Positions 51,920 to 59,930 of a stretch of DNA of 64,000 nucleotides are shown here, in pieces; the first letter of the stretch is position 1; each line of letters starts with the position of its first letter. Below the pieces are notes generated by a model, which searched no databases, was not told where the DNA came from, and saw only the letters and a list, made by a program, of their open reading frames with translations. Source of the DNA: Flavobacteriales bacterium (GTDB lineage: Bacteria; Bacteroidota; Bacteroidia; Flavobacteriales_F; PHOS-HE28); the NCBI GenBank assembly GCA_016712535.1, contig JADJQW010000002.1, positions 744,001-808,000 of the forward strand, in the 5' to 3' direction. Made by a program: the position numbers and the translations under genes.

Positions 51920-53697
51920 TCGAGGGCGATGAGCTTGGTCGCGGCGATCGCGCGCCCGCGCTCCATCAGCGTGCATCGGTACGGCCCCGCGCTCAAATCA
52001 GCGCGCAATGCGATGGTGCGGCCAGCGTCACCTGCGCCGATCGGCTGCCGGAGAACCAACCGTCCGCGCCCGTCGTGCACGAGCAGCTCCGCGCTGCCTG
52101 ATACGGCCCGATCGATGCGAAGCTCTGTTCGCCCATGGAATGGATTGGGCATGGCGATGAGCACGTTCAGCGCATCGCGCGATTCCGCGATGCCGATGGG
52201 CGTACATCCCAATCCGTATGGAAGATCGTCCACCGGCGCCTGAGGCGTTGCGGCATCGTTGGCGCGGACCTGCTCGGCGGTGAAGATGCTCGTGATCCCT
52301 TGCGCGTCGATGCCGGCCACGCTCACATAGTACACTCCGGGCGATTGCAGATTGGGGACCAGGTAGCTCGTTTGCGCGGTGCGGTAAACCGATTCGAAGT
52401 CGCCTGTGCTCTGGGTGCCACGAACGCCGATGCGGAAGGCAACGTGCTCCGGCAGGCCGGTGATCTGCGCGCGCAGTCCGGTGGGCTCATCGAGCAGAGC
52501 GAAGGTGGGCATTCCCGGCCCATGCGCAAGCAGGGTGGCCGAAGCGCCGTTGATCACCGTGTTGCGGGCGAGGTAGTTGAAGTCCACGAAGAGCGTGTCG
52601 AGCGTGCCATCGCCATTCAGGTCGAGCCCGAGGATGTCGTCGCTTGTGTGCTGCCGGTCATCATAGCCCTCCTCGCTCGGATCGCCATCGCCATGCTCAT
52701 TCGCGGCGGTGAAGCGCACGGCTGGCCAGCCCGCTTCTCGGAAGGGGATGTGGTCGCTGCCCCGGCCCACGCGGTCCTCTCGGTCCATCACGCTGATGAG
52801 GGTGGGCACCGGGACGGCGCTGCCCAGCTTCTCATCGTAGCTGAGGCGGATCATGCGCGCCAGTCCACGCGATGCCGTGTGCGAGAAGACGCGGAATTGA
52901 AGGCTGTCCACCTCGTTCACCACGCCGCAGCCAGGCGGCGAAGCCGTTTCGCCGCAAAGGATGCCGCCCACGATGTCGTTGTTGAGCACGCCCTTGATCG
53001 CGATCGATTGCTGCTGGCAGAACTGCGCCATGGCTCGTGCGCCCAGCAATCCGTGCTCTTCGCCGGTGGTGAGCATGAACACGAGCGTGTGCGGGAAGGT
53101 GTAGCGGCTCATCACGCGCGCGAGCTCCAGCACCAGTGCGCTGCCGCTGCCGTTGTCCTCAGCGCCTTGCGCATCGCATTCGGGATCGCAGTTGTCCGCG
53201 CAGCGGCTGTCGAGGTGCGCCTCGATGATGATCACACGATGATTGGCCGTGCTCGATCCAGGCAGCACGGCGATCACGTTGCGCCAATCCTGTCCGCTTC
53301 CGCAGTTCAGGGGCTCGTTCGCGTAATCGAAGCGGATGTAGGAGGGGAGCAGGCGGTCCTCATTCAAGGTGCTCCATTGCTGGAGCTTGGACATGGCCCA
53401 GCGCCGGGCGGCCCCGATCCCAGTGTTGGCGCTGAGCGTATCGCTGTAAGTGTGGCGCGTTCCGAAGGAGACGATGCGATCGAGGTGCGCCCTCAGGGAA
53501 TCGGCGCTCACTGCAGTGCGCAGCGCGCAGATGATCTCATCCGGATCATCGATCACCAGGGATGCGGCATAATCCGCCGGGTCATGCTGGCCCTTCATGG
53601 CCTGCAGCGCCTCGGCATCCGTGCAGCTGATGCTGGTGAACTGCGCGGATGAAAGCGACGGGAGCAGCGCGGTGAACAGGAGCAAGGAGCGTGTCAT
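51916..53697 (-). CDS. Secreted M28 zinc aminopeptidase with T9SS sorting domain
   Basis: 593 residues from the ATG at 53697 with signal peptide MTRSLLLFTALLPSLSSAQ. The M28 peptidase domain (about 130-400) shows the expected zinc and catalytic residues: His161 and Asp163 in EAHLDS, Asp181 in EDNGSG, Glu213-Glu214 in TTGEEHG, Asp241 in NNDIVG and His316 in GSDHIPF. An FnIII-like module (about 425-500) and a type A sorting domain (IAMPNPFHGRTELRI to ATKLIALD) follow. M28 enzymes remove N-terminal amino acids from peptides; here it is exported and fixed at or released from the surface, probably for peptide nutrition. All ligands look intact, so it should be active. Confidence 0.93.
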   Translation of the reverse strand: MTRSLLLFTALLPSLSSAQFTSISCTDAEALQAMKGQHDPADYAASLVIDDPDEIICALRTAVSADSLRAHLDRIVSFGTRHTYSDTLSANTGIGAARRWAMSKLQQWSTLNEDRLLPSYIRFDYANEPLNCGSGQDWRNVIAVLPGSSTANHRVIIIEAHLDSRCADNCDPECDAQGAEDNGSGSALVLELARVMSRYTFPHTLVFMLTTGEEHGLLGARAMAQFCQQQSIAIKGVLNNDIVGGILCGETASPPGCGVVNEVDSLQFRVFSHTASRGLARMIRLSYDEKLGSAVPVPTLISVMDREDRVGRGSDHIPFREAGWPAVRFTAANEHGDGDPSEEGYDDRQHTSDDILGLDLNGDGTLDTLFVDFNYLARNTVINGASATLLAHGPGMPTFALLDEPTGLRAQITGLPEHVAFRIGVRGTQSTGDFESVYRTAQTSYLVPNLQSPGVYYVSVAGIDAQGITSIFTAEQVRANDAATPQAPVDDLPYGLGCTPIGIAESRDALNVLIAMPNPFHGRTELRIDRAVSGSAELLVHDGRGRLVLRQPIGAGDAGRTIALRADLSAGPYRCTLMERGRAIAATKLIALD

Positions 53698-53777
53698 GGC
53701 TACAGGGTAGGAGACGAAAGGTAGCTGCCCGAGCCGGAGCGGAACGGGCCGGGGCATTCGAACAGCACGCTCAGGCT

Positions 53778-54302
53778 TCAAGTCAACGATGCGCGGAACA
53801 CGATCGCTTCGACGCCACGGTGCTCGGTGCGCTTCTCCGGTCGCATGCCATTCCTGCGGGCCACCTGCTGGCTGCGGTGGTTTTCCGGATCGATCAACGA
53901 TATCACCGAGGCCGCGAGCCGTTGCTGACTTGCGAACCGTTTGCAGGCAGCGGCCGCTTCCGTGGCGAAGCCGTGTCCCCAATCCTGCGGCAGCAAATGG
54001 TAGCCGATCTCCAGCTCATCGATGCCGTCCACCACTTGGGTGAGCAGCCCGCATTGACCGATCGGGACGCTGGATTCCCTCAAGCAGATCGCATGAAGGC
54101 CGCTGCCATCCGCCGCGTACCGGTCGAGGGAGCGCTGGATCATGGCCATGCAATCGCTCCTGCTGCCTATGGTGAAAGGCATGAAGCGGATCGCTTCGGC
54201 GTCATTCAGGTAGTCCATCCACCAATCGGCATCGGCCAGCGACAGCGGCCTGAACCGGAGGCGCTCAGAGGTGAGGCCCGCCAACGTTGGGATGGGGAGC
54301 AT
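53778..54302 (-). CDS. GNAT-family N-acetyltransferase
   Basis: 174 residues from the ATG at 54302, 2 bp after the stop of the sterol-desaturase-like gene. Features of RimJ/RimL-like GNAT proteins: LTSERLRFRPLSLADADWWMDYLNDAEAIRFMPF, the acetyl-CoA-binding segment EIGYHLLPQDWGHGFATEAAAA, and NHRSQQVARRNGM near the end. These enzymes acetylate amino groups of proteins, small molecules or antibiotics; the substrate cannot be predicted. In-frame codons further upstream read antisense through the neighbour and are not part of it. Confidence 0.88.
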   Translation of the reverse strand: MLPIPTLAGLTSERLRFRPLSLADADWWMDYLNDAEAIRFMPFTIGSRSDCMAMIQRSLDRYAADGSGLHAICLRESSVPIGQCGLLTQVVDGIDELEIGYHLLPQDWGHGFATEAAAACKRFASQQRLAASVISLIDPENHRSQQVARRNGMRPEKRTEHRGVEAIVFRASLT

Positions 54303-54304
54303 GA

Positions 54305-55519
54305 TCACGGTGCCAGCGTTCGGCTGCGCATCACCAGCAAGAGATGCAGCAATGAGAGCGATGTGATGGTCCCGGCGGCGATCAGGTTCCACGGCGATGG
54401 TGCGACGGGGAGGACCAATGCGGTCGCGAGGCCCACGAGCACCACCCGCCCGGTCTCGCTGAGCACTGCCCAGCGGTGCGCCTCGAGCATCACGCCCAGG
54501 TTCATCACCCACCAGCCGATCAAAGCAGCCGTGGTCCACTGCGCCAGGAGGCTCAGCTTGTCCTGCTGGAAAAGGAAGAAGCTCGTGATGGCGAGCAGGA
54601 GCGCGAATTGCACAGCGACGTATGCATTCGCCGCATCGCTCACGCGCGTATCGAATTTGCGGTAGGTGGCGCGATCCTTCGCCTTGGGGCCATCGAAGCC
54701 GCCGAGGTAATCGGGGCGCCAGCCCGGTGGCTTGATGAAGACCAGCACCTTGTCCTTCAGGCTGCGGCAACGGCGCGCCAGATGGAAAAGATCGCCCCAA
54801 TAGTGGAAGTTGGCGGTGAGCGGGTCCCAGCTCCGCAAAGGCGCGGTGATCCCGTACACCGGCTCCTCCTCTTCGCGCTGGAAGGTGCCGAAGAGCTTGT
54901 CCCAGATGATGAGCGTGCCGGCGTGATTGCGGTCGATGTACTTCGGATCGCTGCCGTGGTGGACGCGGTGGTGGCTCGGCGTATTGAAGAGCCGCTCGAA
55001 AGGCCCCATGCGACCGATGGCCTTGGTGTGGATCCAGAACTGGTACAATGTGTTGATCGCGGCCACGGAGACGATCACCGCGGGATGCACGCCGAGCAGC
55101 GCGATGGGCGCATAGAACCAGAAGCTGAATAGCCCTTGCCACCAGCTCTGCCGCAGCGCTACGCTCAGGTTGTATTCTTCGCTCTGGTGATGCACGATGT
55201 GCGCGGCCCAGAGGAAGTTGACTTCGTGGCTGAGCCGGTGGAACCAGTAGTACAGCAGGTCCACCAGCAGGAAGGCCAGCAGCCAGGTGAGCGCGGTGCT
55301 GGGCAGGGTGAAGAGCCGCCAATCGTCGTAAACGGCCAGGTAGATGGCGAGGATTCCCGCCTTGGTGAAGGCGCCTACCACTTGCGATCCGATGCCGCAG
55401 CCGAGGTTCGCCACGAAGTCGTTGAAGCGGTACGCCTTCCTGTGCGAATACGCGCTCCACGCCAGCTCGATGCCCATGAGCACGAAGAAGGCCGGGATGG
55501 CGAGGATGATGTGCTTCAC
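54305..55519 (-). CDS. Sterol desaturase / fatty acid hydroxylase superfamily protein
   Basis: A 404-residue membrane di-iron enzyme. The three histidine boxes of the superfamily are present: H94-R-L-S-H98, H107-I-V-H-H111 and H183-H-R-V-H-H188, with an extra His164. Hydrophobic helices surround them, and four more helices follow in the C-terminal 110 residues, a length typical of the alkylglycerol monooxygenase (TMEM195)-like branch rather than the short bacterial hydroxylases. Probable reaction: oxygen-dependent hydroxylation or ether-lipid cleavage in the inner membrane. The gene is divergent from pheT across 47 bp and is followed by a GNAT gene. Confidence 0.88.
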   Translation of the reverse strand: MKHIILAIPAFFVLMGIELAWSAYSHRKAYRFNDFVANLGCGIGSQVVGAFTKAGILAIYLAVYDDWRLFTLPSTALTWLLAFLLVDLLYYWFHRLSHEVNFLWAAHIVHHQSEEYNLSVALRQSWWQGLFSFWFYAPIALLGVHPAVIVSVAAINTLYQFWIHTKAIGRMGPFERLFNTPSHHRVHHGSDPKYIDRNHAGTLIIWDKLFGTFQREEEEPVYGITAPLRSWDPLTANFHYWGDLFHLARRCRSLKDKVLVFIKPPGWRPDYLGGFDGPKAKDRATYRKFDTRVSDAANAYVAVQFALLLAITSFFLFQQDKLSLLAQWTTAALIGWWVMNLGVMLEAHRWAVLSETGRVVLVGLATALVLPVAPSPWNLIAAGTITSLSLLHLLLVMRSRTLAP

Positions 55520-55540
55520 GATGGCGAATGTACCCGCAGG

Positions 55541-55548
55541 TATCTTCG
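55541..55548 (+). promoter_or_regulatory. -7 box (TATCTTCG) of pheT
   Basis: It is a one-mismatch match to TAnnTTTG, ending 18 nt before the pheT ATG at 55567, inside the 47-bp divergent region. Confidence 0.45.
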
Positions 55549-55566
55549 CCGACCTTCACGGAACCC

Positions 55567-58020
55567 ATGCGCATCTCCTGGAATTGGCTCAAGCGATACA
55601 TCGATACCGGCCTGTCCCCGCAGCAAGCGGCCGCAGTGCTCACCAGCACCGGCCTTGAAGTGGAGGGGGTCATTGCGCATGAGCCGGTGAAAGGCATGCT
55701 GGCCGGCGTGGTGGTGGGTGAAGTGCTCGAGTGCGCCAAGCATCCCGATGCCGATCGGCTCAGCCTCACCGTGGTTGATGTCGGCCAGGGCGAACCATTG
55801 CGGATCGTATGCGGCGCGCCGAATGTCGCCGCCGGGCAGAAGGTGCTCGTGGCCACCGTGGGCTGCACCTTGAACCTGACCGATGGCACGTCCATCGTCA
55901 TCAAGAAGAGCAAGATCCGCGGGCAGGAGAGCAACGGCATGATCTGCGCTGAGGATGAATTGGGCATCGGCAAGAGCCACAAGGGCATCCTCATCCTTGA
56001 TCCTTCAGCAGTGCCCGGCACGCCCGCTGCGGCGCAGCTTGGCTTAGTCAGCGATCACGTGCTCGAGATCGGCCTCACCCCCAACCGCACCGACGCCATG
56101 GGCCATGCGGGCGTGGCGCGCGACCTCATCGCGGCGATCAACTACCGCGAAGGGCAGGCCCTGGAATTGAAGCTGCCCGATGTCTCGGCCTATGCGCAGG
56201 ACGATGAGGCCCGCACGGTGAAGGTGGAAGTGAAGGATGCGCTGGCCTGTCCACGCTATTGCGGCGTCACGCTCACGCAGGTGAAGGTGGCGCCCTCGCC
56301 CAAGTGGCTGCAGGACCGCCTGCTGGCCATCGGCCTGAAGCCGATCAACAACGTGGTGGATGTGACGAACTACGTTCAGCACGAGCTCGGCCAGCCCCTG
56401 CACGCCTTCGATGCCGATCGGCTCGAGGGCGGACGGATCATCGTTCGCAAGGCCTCAGCAGATGAGCCTTTCGTAACACTGGACAACCTTGAGCGCAAGC
56501 TTCACGCCGATGACCTGGTGATCGCCGACGCGAGCAGGCCGGCCTGCATTGCGGGCGTATTCGGCGGAGCGATGAGCGGCGTGAGCGAGGCCACCACCGC
56601 GGTGTTCTTGGAATGCGCCTGCTTCGACCCCGCCCATGTGCGGCGCACGGCACGACGGCATGGATTGAACACCGATGCCTCCTTCCGCTTCGAGCGCGGC
56701 GTCGATCCTGAGATCACCGTGTACGCGTTGAAGCGGGCGGCAATGCTCATTCAGGAAGTGAGCGGCGCGCGCATCTCGTCGGGCATCACGGACATGGATC
56801 ATGGCCGTCGCAGCCGCGCCGAGGTGAAGATGCGCTTCGCTGAGGTGGAGCGCCTCACGGGCATCTCCATCGCCGCCGATGCGATCGTGCGCGTGCTTGA
56901 GCTGCTCGATTTCCGCGTGCTTGACCGCAACGCGCATTCGCTGACGGTGCAGGTGCCCGCCTATCGTGTGGATGTATCGCGCCCAGCCGATGTGATCGAG
57001 GAGATCCTGCGCATCCATGGATTCGATCGGGTGCCGGTGCCCGCGCGCCTGATGGCTCCGCCGGTGCTGCACGGGGCGCTCACGCTCGAATCGCTTCGCC
57101 GGGAGATGGGTGCGCACCTGGCCGCGCGCGGCTTCCGAGAGATCATGACGCCTTCGTTGGTGAGCACAGAGCGGAGCGTCAACAGTGGCGTCGCTGGAAC
57201 CGCTGGGCTCATCCGGCTCAGCAATCCGCTCAGTTCAGAGCTCGATGCGTTGCGGCCTGCGCTTCTCTTCGGCGCCCTGCAGGCGATCGCCCACAACGCG
57301 AACCGCCAGCAACGCGACCTGCGCTTCTTCGAACGGGGACGCGTGTACGCCGCCTCTGCCAACGGTTCGCGCGAAACGGAAGCACTGTCGCTGGCCCTCA
57401 CCGGCAAGCGTTGGCGCGAGAACTGGCGCAGCACCGACCGTCTCGCCGATCGCACGGACGCTCAGGAAGAGATCGAGGCGATCCTGGCTCGGCTCGGCCT
57501 TCTCATGCAAGCGCACTGGGTGGATTGCGAGCATGCATTGCTCGATGCGGCGGCTGAGCTGCACGTTCATGAGCGAAGGATAGGAGTATTGGGCGCCGTG
57601 AAGCAGAAAGAGCTCAAGGCCTCCGATGTGGGGCAGCCGGTGCTCTATGCGGAACTGCATGAGGAGGCGCTGCTCGATGCCTGCCGTGCCAACGCCGTCG
57701 CTTATGCCGAGGTGCCGCGCTTCCCGAGCGTGCGCCGTGACCTGAGCCTGTTGCTCCCCGACGCCACGCGCTTCGATGAGCTCAAGCGAGTGGCCATGGG
57801 CGCCGAGTGCAAGCTGCTGCGCGACGTGAGCCTCTTCGATGTGTACCAAGGCGACAAGCTGCCCGCCGGCAAGAAGAGCTATGCGCTCAGCTTCATCCTG
57901 CAGGACGCGGAGAAGACGCTGACCGATGAGCAAGTGGAGAAGGCCATGGGCAGGATTCGCGCCGCGCTGGAGAAGGAGGCGGCGGCAGAGATGCGAGGTT
58001 GGGGAACCGTTCCCCGATAA
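55567..58020 (+). CDS. pheT: Phenylalanine-tRNA ligase beta subunit
   Basis: 817 residues from the ATG at 55567 (MRISWNWLKRYID). Domains in order: N-terminal helix and EMAP-type tRNA-binding domain at about 40-150 (VVVGEVLECAKHPDADRLSLTVVDVG, RIVCGAPNVAAGQKV), the B3/B4 editing domain at about 205-400 (LKPINNVVDVTNYVQHELGQPLHAFDAD, HGLNTDASFRFERGVDP), the B5 DNA-binding-like domain, the catalytic-core-like domain (IRLSNPLSSELDALRPALL) and the ferredoxin-fold anticodon-binding domain (FPSVRRDLSLLLPD...SLFDVYQGDKLPAGKKSYA). It pairs with PheS, which is not encoded in this window, to charge tRNA-Phe. The length is normal and it is not part of a pheST operon here. Confidence 0.97.
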   Translation: MRISWNWLKRYIDTGLSPQQAAAVLTSTGLEVEGVIAHEPVKGMLAGVVVGEVLECAKHPDADRLSLTVVDVGQGEPLRIVCGAPNVAAGQKVLVATVGCTLNLTDGTSIVIKKSKIRGQESNGMICAEDELGIGKSHKGILILDPSAVPGTPAAAQLGLVSDHVLEIGLTPNRTDAMGHAGVARDLIAAINYREGQALELKLPDVSAYAQDDEARTVKVEVKDALACPRYCGVTLTQVKVAPSPKWLQDRLLAIGLKPINNVVDVTNYVQHELGQPLHAFDADRLEGGRIIVRKASADEPFVTLDNLERKLHADDLVIADASRPACIAGVFGGAMSGVSEATTAVFLECACFDPAHVRRTARRHGLNTDASFRFERGVDPEITVYALKRAAMLIQEVSGARISSGITDMDHGRRSRAEVKMRFAEVERLTGISIAADAIVRVLELLDFRVLDRNAHSLTVQVPAYRVDVSRPADVIEEILRIHGFDRVPVPARLMAPPVLHGALTLESLRREMGAHLAARGFREIMTPSLVSTERSVNSGVAGTAGLIRLSNPLSSELDALRPALLFGALQAIAHNANRQQRDLRFFERGRVYAASANGSRETEALSLALTGKRWRENWRSTDRLADRTDAQEEIEAILARLGLLMQAHWVDCEHALLDAAAELHVHERRIGVLGAVKQKELKASDVGQPVLYAELHEEALLDACRANAVAYAEVPRFPSVRRDLSLLLPDATRFDELKRVAMGAECKLLRDVSLFDVYQGDKLPAGKKSYALSFILQDAEKTLTDEQVEKAMGRIRAALEKEAAAEMRGWGTVPR

Positions 58021-58081
58021 GAGGTGCTGGTTCGCGGTTGTTGTCGAGAGCAGGCCAGAATGCAATCCTACTGAAGCGTTA

Positions 58082-59236
58082 ATGCGCATCGCCGTCAACA
58101 CCCGACTGTTGCTCGCGGAAAAGCTCGAAGGCATCGGGTGGTTCACGCATGAGACCATGAGGCGCATCGTGCTGGCGCATCCGGAGCACGAGTTCCTCTT
58201 CCTCTTCGATCGGGCCTTCGACAAGCGGTTCGTGTACGCCCCGAACGTGACGCCGGTGGTGATGCGCCCGCCCACGCGGCATCCGCTGCTCTACCGGCTC
58301 TGGTTCGATCTGCTCCTGCCGCGCAAGCTGAAGGCCCTCGGCGCCGACGCCTTCATCAGCCCCGATGGCTTCCTCGCGCTGCGCAGCAATGTGCCCGCGC
58401 TTGCCGTCATCCACGACCTCAACTTCGAGCATTATCCCGAGGACCTGCCCAAGCGCTATAGCCTGTATTACCGCTCCTACTTCCCGCGCTTCGCGCGCCA
58501 CGCCTCGCGGATCGCAACGGTGAGCGAGTTCAGCCGCCGCGACATCGCAGCTCGCTACGAGGTGGACGAGGGCCGGATCGACGTGGTGTACAACGGCGTG
58601 GGCGAAGTGTTCAGCCCGCTGAGCGATGAGCAGAAGCCAGCTGCGCGCGGTCGCTTCGCCGAGGGCCATCCGTACTTCATCTGCGTGGGGTCCTTGCATC
58701 CGCGCAAGAACATCGCGCGCCTGCTGCTCGCCTTCGATCGCTTCGTGACCGAGCACCCCTGCGATGCCCGCTTACTCATCGTGGGCGAGCGGTTCTGGTG
58801 GGATGATCGCATGCAATACGCGTTCACCAGCATGAAGCACGGCGACCGCGTGCGGTTCACAGGCCGCTTGGATCAGGAAGCGCTGCACCAGGCGCTGGGC
58901 GGTGCGCAGGCCCTGGCCTTCGTAAGCTATTTCGAGGGCTTCGGCATCCCGGTGGCCGAGGCCATGCGCTGTGGTGTGCCCGTGGTGGCCGCGGAGGCGA
59001 CCTGCCTGCCCGAGATCGCTGGAGATGCCGCGCATTACTGCGATCCCTTCAGCGTGGCCGACATCAGCCGCGCCCTTTTCGATGTTTGGAGCGATCCAGT
59101 GCGCTGCGACCAGCTCCGTGCGGCGGGGGTGAAACGCGCGCAGCGCTACTCTTGGGACAAGGCCGCGGCCGCCCTGTGGACGAGCTTCGAGCGGATGTGC
59201 AGGGATGCTGGGCTCGATCCGAACGGCAAGCGTTGA
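58082..59236 (+). CDS. Glycosyltransferase family 4 protein
   Basis: 384 residues from the ATG at 58082 (MRIAVNTRLLLAEKLEGIGWF). GT-B fold with the GT1/GT4 C-terminal signature: YFICVGSLHPRKNIARLLLAF (nucleotide-binding start), RVRFTGRLDQEALHQALGGAQALAFVSYFEGFGIPVAEAMRCGVPVV (E-x7-E motif) and LPEIAGDAAHYCDP. The N-terminal half is the acceptor domain (HDLNFEHYPEDLPKRYSLYYRSYF, ATVSEFSRRDIA). It transfers a sugar from a nucleotide donor to a glycan or lipid at the cytoplasmic face of the membrane. No polysaccharide cluster surrounds it; it sits between pheT and rnhB, 4 bp before rnhB. Confidence 0.88.
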   Translation: MRIAVNTRLLLAEKLEGIGWFTHETMRRIVLAHPEHEFLFLFDRAFDKRFVYAPNVTPVVMRPPTRHPLLYRLWFDLLLPRKLKALGADAFISPDGFLALRSNVPALAVIHDLNFEHYPEDLPKRYSLYYRSYFPRFARHASRIATVSEFSRRDIAARYEVDEGRIDVVYNGVGEVFSPLSDEQKPAARGRFAEGHPYFICVGSLHPRKNIARLLLAFDRFVTEHPCDARLLIVGERFWWDDRMQYAFTSMKHGDRVRFTGRLDQEALHQALGGAQALAFVSYFEGFGIPVAEAMRCGVPVVAAEATCLPEIAGDAAHYCDPFSVADISRALFDVWSDPVRCDQLRAAGVKRAQRYSWDKAAAALWTSFERMCRDAGLDPNGKR

Positions 59237-59240
59237 TCCG

Positions 59241-59840
59241 ATGGCGCTGGCTGCATACCTCGAGCAAGGCCGCGTTGAAGCCGGCTGCGATGAGGCCGGT
59301 CGCGGTTGCCTCGCCGGCCCCGTGGTGGCGGCGGCCGTGATACTCCCGCCGCGCGTTCGCCTCCCGGGCCTGGACGATAGCAAGAAGCTGAGCGAGGCAG
59401 CCCGCGGGGCGCTGCGCCCCATGATCGAGGAACGCGCATTGGCTTGGGCCGTCGCGGCGGTTGGGCCGGGAGAGATCGACTCGATCAACATCCTGCGCGC
59501 TTCGTTCCTTGCCATGCACCGCGCCATCGATGCCTTGAAGCAGCGGCCTGATCATCTCCTGATCGACGGCAATCGCTTCGCTGCCTATCCCGGAATCGCC
59601 CATAGCTGCCTGGTCAGAGGAGATGGGCGCTTCCGCAGCATCGCAGCAGCGAGCGTGCTGGCCAAAACGCACCGTGATGCGCTCATGCGTGAGCTGCACC
59701 ATGAGGATCCGCGATACGGCTGGGCCATCAATAAGGGCTATCCGACCCCCGATCATCGCGCGGCCATCGCGTTGCACGGCGCGTGCGAGCATCATCGGCG
59801 CTCATTCCGCTTGTTGAGCGACCAGCCTGTGCTCTTCTGA
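59241..59840 (+). CDS. rnhB: Ribonuclease HII
   Basis: 199 residues from the ATG at 59241 (MALAAYLEQGRVEAGCDEAGRG), 4 bp after the glycosyltransferase stop. The catalytic Asp17-Glu18 pair lies in GCDEAGRGCLAGPVV, Asp109 in LLIDGN, and the last acidic residue follows AAASVLAKTHRD; LDDSKKLS and YGWAINKGYPTPDH complete the family signature. It cleaves RNA in RNA-DNA hybrids, including single ribonucleotides embedded in DNA. An earlier in-frame codon at 59205 inside the preceding gene is not used. Confidence 0.95.
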   Translation: MALAAYLEQGRVEAGCDEAGRGCLAGPVVAAAVILPPRVRLPGLDDSKKLSEAARGALRPMIEERALAWAVAAVGPGEIDSINILRASFLAMHRAIDALKQRPDHLLIDGNRFAAYPGIAHSCLVRGDGRFRSIAAASVLAKTHRDALMRELHHEDPRYGWAINKGYPTPDHRAAIALHGACEHHRRSFRLLSDQPVLF

Positions 59841-59891
59841 TCGCGGCCCGCGATCCACACCATCCTGTGCGCAAGCACCTCCTGCGCCGAC

Positions 59892-59917
59892 GGTGCCCGT
59901 GCGCGCGCGCGGGCACC
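59892..59917 (+). terminator. GC-rich hairpin after rnhB
   Basis: GGTGCCCG / CGGGCACC (8 bp perfect) around a TGCGCGCGCG loop that can itself pair, followed by only TTTG. It could end the rnhB transcript. The CACCTTTG at its right edge might also serve as a -7 box for the gene starting at 59931. The evidence does not decide between the two. Confidence 0.4.
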
Positions 59918-59930
59918 TTTGTGCGTTTCC

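Noticed and set aside
53778..56021. A 747-codon minus-strand frame ending in the GNAT domain
   Set aside because: Only the last 174 codons are GNAT-like; the rest is out-of-frame translation of the desaturase gene and antisense of pheT. The ATG at 54302 fits the domain and the 2-bp spacing.
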